Notes under the pieces: model-generated | Seen by the model: the letters and a program-made list of their open reading frames with translations, nothing else | The model's database searches: none | What the model was told of the DNA's origin: nothing | Assembly (NCBI GenBank): GCA_034638255.1 | Contig: JAWPGT010000086.1 | Coordinates: forward strand, 22,526 to 86,525 | DNA from: Coprinus comatus | Lineage: Eukaryota; Basidiomycota; Agaricomycetes; Agaricales; Agaricaceae | Direction of reading: 5' to 3' | Length of the DNA: 64,000 nt | Translations under genes and position numbers: made by a program | In this document: positions 1-13,114 of the stretch, piece by piece | Layout of the letters: each line of letters starts with the position of its first letter | Numbering within the stretch: the first letter of the stretch is position 1

Positions 1-1
1 A

Positions 2-595
2 CATTGGCAAGAAGCATTGCCTGTCCGTCATCAACATATCATTATTCCATTTCTTGAAAATAGTCCTCAACTTAGAAAACTATATCTATCCACTCTACCA
101 TCAATCCCTGATCTTCCATTGCTTTGGCAAGTTCTGTCGAAGGTGGAAGAATTGACTGTGGGGAACCTCGCTGTAGATGAAGCAGTTAAACTCTTACATT
201 CACTCATCTTACGTCCCAATCCAAATGGATCCAATTCCGACGAATTCAATTCCAAATGCTTAGCGAATCTGGGTTCTTTACAAATCAGGTGCTATGGTGT
301 AATGGTACCCGCTTTTCAGCCTGCGATTCTCGAGTTTTTGACGTCAAGATGCAAGCCTTTGCATTTCAATCATCAGAACCATGATCTTGTTCCGCTAAGT
401 TCGACCACTCAAGGTCGTTGGAATTGGCGAAAGAATTCGGTTTTGGAAGATTTCCGTTTGAGTCTGTTGGGGGTGTTTATGGGATGGGAAAACGATTTAG
501 TTGAATTGTCAAAGGATTTGAGACGAGAGGGGATACGCTTGGAGATAATAGAAAATGGAAGAATGGTTCCTTGGATGTTGAATGAAACCTTATAG
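2..595 (+). CDS. C-terminal part of an F-box/LRR-like protein (5' end outside window)
   Basis: The reading frame is open from base 2 to the TAG at 593-595, about 197 residues, and no ATG is needed because the gene starts before the window. The protein is leucine-rich with repeated short hydrophobic patterns (for example PQLRKLYLSTLPSIPDLP near its start), like the irregular leucine-rich repeats behind an F-box in basidiomycete F-box proteins. The F-box itself would lie upstream and is not seen. Two more F-box genes follow within 6 kb, which supports the assignment by context. Such proteins usually act as substrate receptors of SCF ubiquitin ligases; that role is inferred from the family only. 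It could also be an LRR protein without an F-box. Confidence 0.5.
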   Translation, partial: HWQEALPVRHQHIIIPFLENSPQLRKLYLSTLPSIPDLPLLWQVLSKVEELTVGNLAVDEAVKLLHSLILRPNPNGSNSDEFNSKCLANLGSLQIRCYGVMVPAFQPAILEFLTSRCKPLHFNHQNHDLVPLSSTTQGRWNWRKNSVLEDFRLSLLGVFMGWENDLVELSKDLRREGIRLEIIENGRMVPWMLNETL

Positions 596-1667
596 TACGT
601 AAACCAGTGTTTTTCATAAACGGTAATGTTTATAACAAGTCCTATTCTGTCTTGCAGATTGTAGTGGTTTTTTGTTTCATGTTCTTTCATGAAATTTATT
701 ACGACTCGCGAATGCAAACTCACAAGTCGTCTCGTTTCATATTTGCGAGTATAGATGTCAGATTTACGTCCATTATTATTGATATTGATATTTTCAACCG
801 TTCTTCAAGTTCAATACACATCTCCGTCCCTGTAGACCTGTTCAAAACAAGTTTAGGGCTTGTACTTAGTTAATCCTATCTCCGATGTCCGTTCCGGTTC
901 TAGAAATTTTCTACTGACTTAGTATTATTTTAGATTCCGTTTAGATTCCGAAGCTCTCGTAGGATGAAGTGAAATTGGATTGAGTACTCCACGAAATATT
1001 CAGCGGTGACCATAACCATCTCCGGACGGCGAAAGTGTGTGGGTGTGTACGATGCAACCTAGAAACAGAATACAGCCAATCGGTGATATATGACTAGGCG
1101 TTGTTTCATTCTCACAAATTCCTCCACATTGATTGTTTAAAATTTTTGACGCCCCAATCAATTGAACTAATTCATCTGAACTGGGTAATAAAACAAGTAT
1201 AAAAACATACATGATATAATGATTTGGACAACTGAAATACTGTTCTTTTCTTAGGACATCGATTTACTTTCAATTGTTAAGTTCCCTCGTTACCATATTA
1301 TTCCCCATTAATTATCCACGATTCACAGCCAAACCTCTAAGGGAAGAAAACAGGAACAAGGAACAATTAGCACTCATTATGAGTATCATGGCCTAATGTC
1401 GAGATCTTGAGAGATTATTACCCTTTCAACGGCGGGTATTGATGTTCTCTCCGATACTTGACTCTTGCCGCCCCGGATTTACGCAGTAGATGAACGTACT
1501 TACGGATCATACATCACATCCCAAGCGGACAGGGGTACTTCCTGGGATTCTCTTTCGATTTCGGTGCTCTTTCACTTTTCCGAATTGAGCAATGAATGAG
1601 TGAACCTAAAATTCTATGTACTGATTACAAAACATCACGGTACATATCAGAGACTCTAGGCACAGAA
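596..1667. other. intergenic region between convergent genes
   Basis: AT-rich sequence between the ends of a + strand gene and a - strand gene. It should hold both 3' untranslated regions. I see no open frame with coding character, no tRNA and no repeat. Confidence 0.6.
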
Positions 1668-3110
1668 TTACTTGTTACAACAATCCTGATCACAATTAAC
1701 GAACCTTTGATGAGTAACGATGATAGAGTCCGAGTCTCTACTATCACTCCTAACCATACTACCATTCCCACAGCCACTCTCGTCGTCATCATATTCATAT
1801 TCATGACACTGCGACTTCACTTTTCCCAACCACCTCTTCTTCATAACAGACAATGAATCCACAGCATCATGATGAAACCCATAATGAGGTAAACAGGGAC
1901 ACATAAATTCAATCGAATACCTCTTTGCTCCTTTTCTTTTTAACAAATCAACCAGTTCTTCGTCTAGTGATTGCCAATCGTATGAAAGTAAATGAGCGAA
2001 TGGTGGAACTGCCGGAACTATTAAACGAATATGAATGGATTGTAGTAATTGTCCAGTGTTTTGATGATGATGATGTAATTTTACTGATGAATTCAACTAG
2101 ACTTTGGATTGGTTCTGAGTCACTTTCTAATTCTCCGAATAACGTCAACGTCTCGAGAGATGGAAATTCCGATAGATCGATATTGTGATTGGTTACTACC
2201 GAAACGCAAACATTCATCGTTGAACATTCATAGATCAGAAGAAAATTCACAAACACTCACAGGATAAAACAGTTTTGTAAGCCCAAGTCACATCTCTTAG
2301 CGACTCACGAGAACCGGAATTTCTTAAAACTTCAAGAGCGATTTTTGCCGAATACACCGTCCACGGAAATAAAGTAAACCCGACCAACTTTTCCATACTC
2401 AACTTCGAATTCGATGATTTGACATAATCAAAAAGGGTTATCAAAGTATCAGAATGACAGTGTTGGAATCGTAGTGAGCGCAAATATGCTTCTGTCTTCG
2501 TCTTCGTTTTTTGCTTCGGTGTTGGTTCTGAATATAGTGAAAATGTCGATGGAGGGAGAGATAAATGATTCGGATGTTGATCATATGAACCAGGAGCAAA
2601 ATTCGTTCGTAGAAAAGTAATATTTTCCACATACTCGAAATGATCCAAATACCAAATTGGAAAATGAAAAACGTTATCAACAATAACATTCCTAAGACTT
2701 GGCAAAGAAAAAAGATGAATTAACGCCTTTTCAAGTTCCCACCAAACTCCATTCATCTCTGGTAAATAAATGATATGAAGCGTTTGAAGTTGAGTAAATT
2801 GATGAAGTGTAATCGGTAACAACGTGCTTTTCGTAGCATATGAAACTTCACCAGTATATCCGGGAAGACAAATACTAAGTGTCTTAACGAAACGACCTAA
2901 GTGAGGATGTTGGGTAAGGGCATAATGTAAACGGAGATGTCGTTCCGGGATGTTGCCCTGAGAGGAGAGATTCACATGCCGAAAGATATGTTTCTGGCAA
3001 AAGAACAGACATCCATGGCATGTGAGTGCGAGAGATTGGAGGGTGTTGATATCACCGGCGAGTTCATCGGTAATGTACTCGACAATGTCAAGTGGAAGAT
3101 CAGACGCCAT
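1668..3110 (-). CDS. F-box protein
   Basis: The gene starts at the ATG at 3110 and opens with MASDLPLDIVEYITDEL, the usual form of an F-box (LP.DI...I.D.L, then LxxLALTCxxC at about residues 24-33). Exons are 3110-2261, 2195-2085 and 2017-1668. The first intron (65 nt, GTGAGT..TAG) is clear. The second (67 nt, GTAAAA..TAG) is weaker, but it joins the frames exactly and gives 436 residues. Without it, a single-base frame change near 2040 would be needed. The rest is leucine-rich (SLETLTLFGELE) and ends in an acidic, Asp-rich tail. By family it should bind Skp1 through the F-box and recruit a target for ubiquitination; the target is unknown. Confidence 0.75.
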
Positions 3111-4058
3111 CTTCTTCGACTAACCTCATAAATGCTCCAACCCATCGATATAACCCTTAGGCTGAGACAAGTTTCAGGCTGCCGAATTCCCGATTGCCAA
3201 ACTTTTAGGAGATGTACCCGCAAGCGCGCGCAACGTAGAACGGGAATCATTTTAGACACGACCATTACAATGAAAGTCGAGCGAATCATCGAGTTACACT
3301 TTTTCTGTAATAATTTCCAAGTATGAATAAAGCATGAACAAATGTATTCAAAGACGTTATTGTCAGGAGATAGTAGCTTGACATACCGAAAGATGTACCA
3401 AAGACGAATTGAAGCAAAACAACGTTTCATAATATATTGTGAATGATACATGAGATCAACATTTCAAGTATTTTGATAGTTCAAAAGTCAAAAGAAAAGA
3501 TAGAAACAACACGTTATAAAAAAACAGAATAATTGCAACGATATGTAACACTTCTTTTCCAACAAACAAAATATCACTTCCTTGAATAAACGTTTACAAA
3601 ACAATGCATGTCGTTAACATAATCATGATGTCGTCAGCGGGAGAGATGTTACGATCTTGAGGTTCGAATGAATATCCACGAGGATCAATCAACATTTTCT
3701 GGTCTCCAGTCTCGGCCCTAAGTAGCGAAAAAGCAAAAAGATCGAGAAACTTTTGAAATAAAGAATGCGTTTTTATGCGATTTTTTGTGTGATTGGGTCC
3801 TTCGTCGTATAGTAATCCGTCCCTCCCCAGTGAAAAAGATGATGAAAAGAAGAAAAAAGGAAGCCAAACACAAGGACAAAGAACCAAGAATTCATGAACA
3901 TACCGATATAAGTACCAAAAACATCAAACCTCTTAAATATCCCACAATTCAGGGTCCAGTATCCAGCATCCTCAATGCTCAACCCAACAACCACCCTCCA
4001 TTTTCCAACAATAGCAATACGTTCATCCACCCTCTCACCAAAAAAACTATTTCCTCCT
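3111..4058. other. intergenic region between two - strand F-box genes
   Basis: This holds the promoter of the F-box gene starting at 3110 and the 3' end of the one ending at 4059. A long frame (4165-3773, -) overlaps the end of the upstream gene in another frame. It has no ATG-led coding character of its own and may be chance or an alternative 3' exon. Confidence 0.5.
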
Positions 4059-5830
4059 TCATACAAAAAACGTATCCGAAACCCTTCTATAACCCTGTCT
4101 CGAATTATTGGATCTATCCACAACCGGTGGTTCACAAACCGTTTCAACCCAAGCATCACCCTCAAACCTTCTATTCCAAATCGAAACCGACGTAAGTTGA
4201 ACAGTTCTCAACATCGGACAATACCTATTCCAACCAACAAGATAATCTTTCAAATCATCTGGATCAAATGCGGTATATATATCATCACATAAAAGTGCGT
4301 TTTCTTCTTCCAGTTGTTGCTGAAGTTGTAATTGATGTTGTTGGCTTTGATTTAGATTTAGATATTGTGGGTGGATTGGATTTGGTAGGAGGAATTGTTG
4401 TTGTTGTTGTTGGTGAGGGGGTTGTATGTTGACGTGGGCATTGGGGTTGTTTTGGTTATGGAAATGCATGAGGAAATAGGCGTTATAATCTATAGGTGGT
4501 AATGCTGGCACACAGTTGCCATCCATTGATAATTTGAGTACGCGCAACTGTTTGAGATCCGGTAAAATGTCGGATCCAAGTGTAACCATGATGTTCTAGA
4601 TTATTATTATTTTCGACATCAGCCCACTTTTACAGACTCGTAAACCTTGAAAAAAAAAGAAACCACTCTCACCTCTGGTAAAAATCCTCTTCCAAACCTA
4701 ACAGCCAATGATTCAATCCTTGGAAAAAGTTGTCTAACCGCAAACAAAACCTCATTGTCATATTTCCTCAACTGCAAATCCAAACTCTTTATTTTATCTG
4801 AAAGTCTTTCCAACCCAGTCAACAAATGTGTTATTTCCAAAGATTCCGTAACGGTAACATGTTCCAATTCCGTATACCGCCCAACAAACATTCCAACAAC
4901 AGGAAGTGGACCCCAATAAGAATTCAAACCAGGCAGAGGAATAGTAGTGGATGCGATTTGATTATCAGGAATATTATGCTTGTTAACTCGAAGTGAAACT
5001 TTAGGGCTCGCAGTACAATTCGTAATAACAAACTCCACAGCTGAATCCATAAGATCACGAGTTAAAAGAGCGATGTTGAGGTTGAGTTCTTTAAGATTAG
5101 GCAAATTCCAATGCTGAGCTGCGAAAAGTATTGAAGAAACGGATGACCAAGTTATTGTTAATGAACGTAAAGAGTGACCGGCGATTCGATGTAGAGGGTG
5201 GTCCGGAATATCAGACGCGGATGGGTGATCTCGTGGAGGAGTGTTGTTTTGAAGAACTAGAGTTGTAATAGCAGACCTTTCGTCTACTTCAGGTAAAGGG
5301 CTAGTTCCAACCGGGTCTTGACTAACGAAAGTGCATGTGTTGATGTCAAGTAACCGGAGTTTAGGGAAGGATGAGATGAGTTCGTAGGTGATCGGGGAAA
5401 CTATGGTTCTAGAAAGGAAGATTTCCTCAAGCATAGTAAAATGGAACATTCGGCGGATCACAGAGTTGAACAGATTGTTCACCAGTGGGATCTAACAAAG
5501 AGAGAGCTCAGTGTGTGGTTGTGTGGGTCAAAAGATTTTGCGTACCTCCAAGTTGTGTCGTGAGGCAGAATATAGCATTCCAGTGAAAGGAATACCAAGT
5601 TGAATGCGCCTTGGAAGACATGTAAGGTCTTGATGGACATTAACCCAATCTTCGATGTTCCGTCTTGTTGGATCCTCCTTTGTCCACAAGAGATGCTTGA
5701 GGAGGATTTTTGTGGCCAGTAAGCGGAACTTTGAGCATACAAGAGGGATTTGTGCAAGGTCAGCGGGCTCAATGATATGCTCAAAGATTGTGATCCAGAT
5801 GTCCTCAGGTATCGACTCGAGGAGGAGCAT
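4059..5830 (-). CDS. F-box protein
   Basis: ATG at 5830. The first 45 residues are a clear F-box: IPEDIWITIFEHIIEPADL, then IPLVCSKFRLLA, matching the basidiomycete pattern LPxDIWxxIFxxIxxPxDLxxLxxVCxxFRxLA. Exons are 5830-5546, 5491-4673 and 4595-4059, with introns of 54 and 77 nt and normal GT..AG ends. The joined frame is 546 residues without a stop. Exon 2 carries leucine-rich segments. Exon 3 has a Gln/Asn-rich low-complexity stretch (runs of HQQQQQQF and QQHQLQLQQQ) and then RRFEGDAWVE near the C-terminus. It is probably a substrate receptor of an SCF ubiquitin ligase. The 3' end could differ if a further short intron exists near 4150. Confidence 0.82.
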
Positions 5831-8800
5831 GGCAGTTAGTTCGGTGGTGCTGTGCCTGCGTGTGAAAACTATTCAATTATTTCACAATTGAACTTATGGC
5901 TTACGTAAGGCACGTGCCACTTCGGAGGCCATTGGTGGAGTGTTCCAGGCTTCCAGGCTACAACAACTGATATGTTCCTGTAATTAAACCTAGACAGCAT
6001 TTGAACAACATACCAGAACAAAACTAACGACGAGAAATACTATCCGAACAATGTACCCGTAATTATATACTCTAGTAATGCTAATTAAAGCGGAGATGGA
6101 TTTTCTTGGCGTCCCCCGCATAGTAAGTATTCATTTTCCCAATTGGACAACTTAGCTCCCCCTGTTCAATATCATCTGGAATTATCATCATCATCTCCAC
6201 TTACACAAAGGTTAACATATATCCGAAACGACTCTCAACCTCCGCTATCTTTTCATCCGATCTCTCATATGTACTGTCACATATGTACCAAATGCGTATC
6301 GTATTGATCATACATAAACAGTTACATCAAAATAACGCTGCCCATTTGGTCATTCATGATTCAACAGAAGGCAAAAAATGCCGAATCAAGCGGTCTTTTT
6401 CTTGTAGGACAGTACAAAACTGCTCAGTGCCGTTTTTTCCGTTACCCGTTACCTGTATCTTTTCAGGTTTCGTCCTTTAGTCTGGTTTAACACTGACATA
6501 CTAGGAAATGGGATGCGTACTGGACTTTGAAACAAAATGGTAATTGCCGTTCTTTTCTCCATCGATCGTTAATCGACAATCATTGATCGATATATAGTCT
6601 CTCAAATGTTTTCTACCTAAATGAACAACACGTTTTCCTTACCCTCACTGAAAATGATCCAGGGTTATATTACGGCTACTTGAAAATAGCGCTTTTATCG
6701 TTATCATTCAAAAAAACACATAAACACACTAAATACTCTTCTTCTGGAGCAACACTGACACATTGGGAGATCCCTGGGAGACCACGAGTTTATGGGTTCA
6801 CGGGGACCCCTGGCAAGGTCAAATGACATACAAAACATGGTGAATTTTCTTGGAACCCAATACAAAAAAAGCAGTAAAGTAAATACAATGACGTTGATTT
6901 ACTTGGGACCTAAACCAACCCGAATACCTACTGTATATCTATACTAACCGATAATTCAACGACCTAAATTCAGCATTAATAACATAATTGAATCAACTTC
7001 AAAACCATACATCATCAGAACTCCTGAAACTTTCCCGGTTCCGGTACATGATCAACTCTTTTTGAGTTTCATGCGCTCATCAGCTCATGTTCCGAAAATG
7101 ATTCAATGGATAGGACCGTGCGGTAGTGAGCTCGTGGCCAGTCAACGGTATCAATTGTTAATCAATTAAGGTGGATACTGTATATATCATGACATGGTGT
7201 GGTGTGGACCTGGTGTGGTGCGTGGTCAATGGACAATATCTCTCGGACGATCAATAAATACAAATGATCGTACCAATGTAAAGGCGATTGCGGTGTTATA
7301 TCAAAACTTGGTTATCCGAAGGGTTGCTGTGCTTAGTTATATGTATATAGTAACTGCCCAGTGGTAACTGTACATAAAGCTTAAGGTTGTACAGTAGCTA
7401 AGACGGTAAGATCTAAGAACAGTAAATGATATTAATCTGTTTCGTTACTATAAGGAAGAAAAAGACTAAGGACCCAGAGTCCAGACTTCTCTTGTGTTGG
7501 TGGGTGGCGCTGGTTAGGGGGAAAGCCTCTCTTCTACCTCATTGCTAAATGCTGTAGTGATGGTCATTACCCATTACGCCTGCGCCTGAAACCAAAAACC
7601 GAAGAAACCATACAAGCTAAAATGAAATCAATGACGAATGATTTCAGTCTTTCAGACTTCTAAACTGCACATGGTTATAGTTTCTTGGGGGTTGGGGAAA
7701 GGGGTGAGAGAGAAACGAGAGAAAGGCGAAAGAGAGAGAGGAGAAATGGGAGAGAGAGAAGTTGAGAACCTGCTTCAGGTTACTTTATGACGCAGACAGC
7801 CGGCTCAAACGTTTCAAACTCTCAAATTTCAGCGCCACCTAGGCAAAGCTATTGATTAACGGGTATGGTCTATTAACGTATACCATTACGGTCTCTAACG
7901 TCTACGGTTTTCGCGCTCGAAACAATTCTCATCTCCGCATCCGCATCCGCACCCAATGGCTAAAAAAAGAACCCCGTCCTGAAAGTTGAAACTGAAACGA
8001 ACTTTTCATCATCCCAAGGATTTTTATGAAATACTGGAGTGGGAGTCTGGAGTGAGGTAGGTATAGATATAGATCGCTGTGGCCCCGTCAAATCATGATA
8101 CAGTACGAATTTTGGTATGGACAGAAAGCATGGGAGAACTGAACGTTGAACCTATGCCTACCTCCTTATAATGAAAGAAAAAAGCTTCGGACGCCGGGGG
8201 GATATGGCACCATTAACTAATAACAAGTTTATTAATGTTTTAATTTTTTTTACGCTCCAAATATTCTCCATCCAGTACACACAACTATAAGTAGTAACTA
8301 TTAGAACAAGTTATTTGTCAAAGTAAACAAAGATCTGAAACAAAAATCAAAATCTTGTTGGATATAGATCAGTCAGGACTCAGTTGGGTCACATATTAAC
8401 GGACATTTCTATCCCACAATTGACGCTTATATATCAAATATAGACTTGACCATTCGTAAGTGTCAATGGCTTTATTTTAAAAGGCTAGAAGATATGGGCC
8501 GGCGAACACGCAAATAAAGTTCGGAAGAGGTGAATGCTTCTTCAAAACAAAAACGCGTAAGCCTCATTGACAAAAAAAAAAAACCTAACAAGTAACATAC
8601 ATGAATGTCCCGTAACTTTCGTGTGCTTATGCGGTAACCTCCGTCTCTTCATATTAAACATGGACACCGTCAAGATGGGGGGGTGAGGAGATTGGGAGAT
8701 AAGTTCAAACGGTTTATAATTACTGAATGGGGTGTGATACACTTTAATCATTCTTTCATTTCTTGGGACAGTGGACATGTGGACATTTCGGCCGTTTTTC

Positions 8801-10270
8801 ATCTACTTATGTTACTGCCACCTGGTAAAAGCTACCGGCGCCCGTCCAGTAACGTTTTTTGTTTTCTCTTTGGGTATATTTTCGTTGAATCGTTCCGTGC
8901 CTTAGGCTTGGATAAGAATGGAAATGACAGTGGATCTGATTTAATCGTTTATTATATCCGAGTGGTGAGGTTTGGACCTTGGAGCAAACGAGCGGCTGTG
9001 AGCAAATGCTCATGATTTGGCAGTGGGTTTCATAGGATTTGCAAGAGATTGAATGAAGTTTAATGTTGTGGTATACTTTAAAGCCGTAGTTCTCCAACTT
9101 ACATAGTACATGTAAGGCGACCCTTTGTGCTTCTAGCAGGGGTGACTAGCGCGCGAAGGCGTTGACAAGGTCGATACTGAGACCGATACCAACCAATGAT
9201 GTATGATGACCAGATATGTCTAATTTCTCGATTTGGCATTGGTCGGGGTGCGTGGGAGTTGATGAATCTATTTTTGATTTATATATTCCACGTCCCCACT
9301 CTGTAAGCGACCGAACTGTCGATCATGTGAGCATGTTTGCGACAGATTACACATTGTCGTTGAGGCTGAATGTTGAATTCATAGATTATACATAAAAGGA
9401 CAAATGAAACAAATTATGCTTGTGACACTGACAAGTTAAGTTTGCGGGGTAGTCAAGAGTATGTCCGAGTAATTTCTCAAGTGGGACGGCGATTAGTGTT
9501 ATTAAACGGAAATGTCAAATTAAAGTTGGAACTAAACAAGTGTATGTATCTCTCCTACGGGCCGCTTTCAGACATGGGTGTAGTTCTCGTGCGATCTTGG
9601 GAAAAGAGAAGTTTGTCTCCCCCATCTATTTCAAGTTATAACTCCGTGAAAGTAGCGAAGAAAAACCCAAATATAAGACGAGGTGAACTTTCGATAAAGT
9701 GTGACAGTTACGAGATGAGGCTGACTATATAGGAGAGTGATGCTGCGCACGGACCACGTGATGGGAGTATTTAAGGGGGTGCCAAAGGAGGTGAAGATCT
9801 ATACAGTCACCTCGTCCTCGATAAAGAGGCATAACATTTGTGCTATGTTGTGCACGGAAGAGTGACGGGAAGAGGGATAAACTGGATCTGGGCATGCCGT
9901 TCATCTGTTGATAATACCGATTGAGTGGCTAATCAGATGCAGAGACATGTATTAGATAGGGTAGGCAGAATGAATACAAGACGTCATGAGAGGAGTCGGT
10001 TGTCATGTGCATTGGCGGAGATTGCGGACCGTTAGAGAGAAAGAGAGGAATATCCGTATCTTGCGGGAGAGATGGTTCGGACATAAAAGGATAGTGATTT
10101 TTCGAGCGAGTATTTCGCCGAAATATATGGTGAAACTGCCAAGGGGGGGGTGGATGCAGGGTCACGTTAAGAGCTGAGCTAGTATTTAGTATGTACCTTT
10201 TCGGGACGAAATTCAGCTGGAAATATAAGAGTACGTTGGATCATGCCCTCCGCCAGTTGTCCTCCATCGA
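5831..10270. other. 4.4-kb non-coding region upstream of the Zn2Cys6 regulator
   Basis: No frame of convincing coding quality is seen on either strand; candidate frames start at non-ATG codons or lack family features. The only clear structure is an almost pure purine run at about 7685-7762. The sequence is otherwise ordinary and AT-rich. It probably contains the long promoter and 5' leader of the transcription factor at 10271. Confidence 0.6.
7685..7762. repeat. purine-rich (GA/G) low-complexity tract
   Basis: About 78 bases almost entirely A and G on the + strand, with repeated GAGA blocks. It is a polypurine/polypyrimidine tract of a kind often found in promoters and could bind GAGA-type factors, but no function is shown. 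Confidence 0.7.
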
Positions 10271-11775
10271 ATGCACCCTCAGAGGTCCTCTCCCCGCCAT
10301 CCTTCCTCCCACCCGTCCCTCCCTTCCATCCGCCAGCTACATCCATACCTACCTCCCCCTCCCACCGACCACCCCTCCTATCCATACCCGCCCTATTCCA
10401 CCCCCCAGCCTGCCCCTCCCCCTCCCCCTCCCCCCCACCCCTCTCTAGTCCGTCAGCGTGAGTACAGCGGCGCAGAATCAGACGCAGAGGATCTCGAGGC
10501 ACACGGCCCCCCCAAGAAGAAACGGCGGCGGCAGGCGTTGAGCTGTACCGGTATGGTTTACGTGTATTGGATTCCGACAATAACTCATCCTCCTTATCCA
10601 TCGTCATCACCTCATGATATCATCACGCGCCCTATCAAGAGTGCAAGAGGCGTAAAATTAAATGCGATAGGTCATGCCCTGTGCTTTCCGAGCCTGTAGC
10701 CAGCTAACCCTTGCATAGATCACAACCGTGTGCTCCCTGCACGCGCCGAGGAGAACAGACAAAGTGCCAGTGGCATATCGTAGAACCCATGTAAGCTTAA
10801 AGTCTATTTCTCAATTACCTCATTAAAATCTCCCTCAAGCGAAAAGTACGTGACCAGAGCAGAGTATGACGAACTAAAGTCGCGTCTGGATCAACTCCAG
10901 TCACTTGTTCATCGTGTTATACCCTACATTCCGATGCCTTCTGCAAGTTCGGGTTCAGGGTCAATATCCACAGAACCACCATCTTTGCCGACGTACTCTG
11001 CCGGAGTGTCAAGTCCAATCATCTATCACCCTTTAATGCCACCACCACAACACTATCCCCAGCAGGCTTCTGCAGCTGAAACATCAACTGGACAGGTACA
11101 ACCCCATAAATATCAAAATCCAGATGATTCTCCATCTGCTATAATTCGCACTCAGCCTAGTACTACTCATATTACTGCGTCATCAATATCATCATCCCCT
11201 ACTACTGTCACCACCGCTGTCAAAAGTCCACGGCTACCTACCACTAGTTCGCGTTCAACCTTAACAAAGTCTCCGAAGAGCACGGCAACCCCAGCGATAC
11301 CTCACAGGAATTCCTCTTTATCTCTTTCATCGATTACCTCTCCTTATACACCGCCAGACCATGCGGCGCAGTCAAAAAACTGGCACGCGCAGACGTTCAT
11401 ACTGGGCGAGCGTCTGCGCCTCGGATCTCAAGTTCTAGGAGACCCAGTGACTCGTCATATATTACCATTCAAAGGGACCATCATCAATCTTCGACTTCTA
11501 CTTCAATTCTATTACCCCCTTCGGCGAGTAATATGCCGGTTGCTGGCAGCAGCGGAAGCGGTAGTGCATCTATGTCTATGTCGACTACTACTGGAACTGG
11601 ACCTGGTATTACTACCAGTTCGGTCGGTTCGGAGATGTATCCAGATAGGGAACTCTCAAGTTCATCATCTGCTTTCCAAATCCATTCGTCTTCGTCAAGG
11701 AAGCGGTCTTTTACATCATCACGAGATGAAGATAGGGATAGGGATAGGGAACGGGAACGTGAACGTGAACGTTGA
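10271..11775 (+). CDS. Zn2Cys6 fungal transcription factor
   Basis: Exons 10271-10550, 10640-10670, 10719-10790 and 10840 onward join in frame to give a Pro-rich N-terminus, the basic stretch KKKRRRQALSC and then a complete Zn2Cys6 binuclear cluster, C-x2-C-x6-C-x5-C-x2-C-x8-C. It is followed by VEPIEKYVTRAEYDELKSRL, a coiled-coil linker typical of basidiomycete members. Three introns cut the DNA-binding region, one of whose exons is only 31 nt. The middle is Ser/Thr/Pro-rich. The last part (about 11390-11775) reads in a different frame and ends in alternating Arg-Asp and Arg-Glu repeats; a one-base shift near the A6 run at about 11376 or an unseen intron must link them. The start is uncertain because the region is a poly-C stretch. 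It is nuclear; target genes are unknown. Confidence 0.8.
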
Positions 11776-13114
11776 AACACGCTGAAACACGATTGATTAA
11801 TTACACCTACTAATTATTCATCAACTTAATCATCATCCCCAATCTCCCATCTACATCGGCATATCCACATTTCACATTCACGCCGGAACCATGCACCTCA
11901 TTGACATTGTGATTCAAATCGCACCCCGTCGCATTCGCCGGCCTACCCACACACACCTTCTTCCATCCTTCAATTTCTCCGAATTGTATCATATGGTCTT
12001 TTTTTGTGTCCACATGTCTCTTTTAACTTCCACCATCCGCTTCCGTTCTCGCGTTTTTCGCATAATTGTGTGTTGTTCAAGGTTTCCTCCTGTTTAACTG
12101 TTTAAGGGCATTCACCTTGCAATTAATTTCTCTAATTTCCAAAGCGTTATAATATGCATTTTTTACTTATAATAATTTCTGTTCTTTTTTTAAACCTTTT
12201 TTTGTATTCTTTTTTTGGACGGACACCCCCTGATTCTCCACCTTCTCTTCTTTTTTTCTCGAGAGATATCCAACTTTTAATAGTTCAATTCCGCCGAATA
12301 AAACTACCGATAACGTATCGAGTTATCGACGGAAAGGGATGGAGAGACAGAGAGAAATGCCAATTTCGATACTCACAACAACACCCCCCTAACGCGTTTG
12401 AGGTTTTATTTATTTTATTACCTTTGTGCGTAATCTATATTACTTTCCTATTGATACTGATCTTTCATTTCCAGTGTGTTTTACGGTTTACCTACAATTA
12501 CTTCCACATCTACTCCTATTCCTAACACACAGCCTAGGCTATATACCTGATACATGTACGTCTTAATACTTAGTATCTCCTACTTTCCTACCACGCTACT
12601 TACTTGCTATTTCCACAACACAAGACAACACTCGTTTTTACTCCTTACTCCTTCCTTACCTCATTCTACTCGTTCTTAACTGTGATACCTTTGATACCCA
12701 AAAAAATGAACACTCTCAAACTTACTAGTGTTAGTCCCTAGTCCTAGTCACTCCTTTTTGTCTTTTTTTTTCTTCTTTCTGTCATAGTTTCATAGTTCCT
12801 CCCACATCACTTCTTCACATAACATTTCAAAACAAAAACTCTTTCAATTTGTTCAATGTTTCAATGCGTAAAAATACATAACGGACCTCATTCCCAATTA
12901 TTTATTATTTCATTTTTTGTCTCTTTTGTCTGTGCAGTGTGCATGTTCCTTTTTTTTTTCGAAAGTATATAATAATGTGATAATGATATATTGCTTCACC
13001 AAGCTAAAGCTCATAAACTATAACTAAAAACTATCACAAACAAACCTCTCATATAACAAACGGGCATACCGTATATCGTATCGAGGTTCATCTCAAAAGT
13101 TAATCATATATATA
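11776..13114. other. intergenic region between convergent genes
   Basis: AT-rich with many T runs on the + strand. It holds the 3' ends of the regulator (+) and of the - strand gene ending at 13115. No coding frame or repeat of note is seen. Confidence 0.6.
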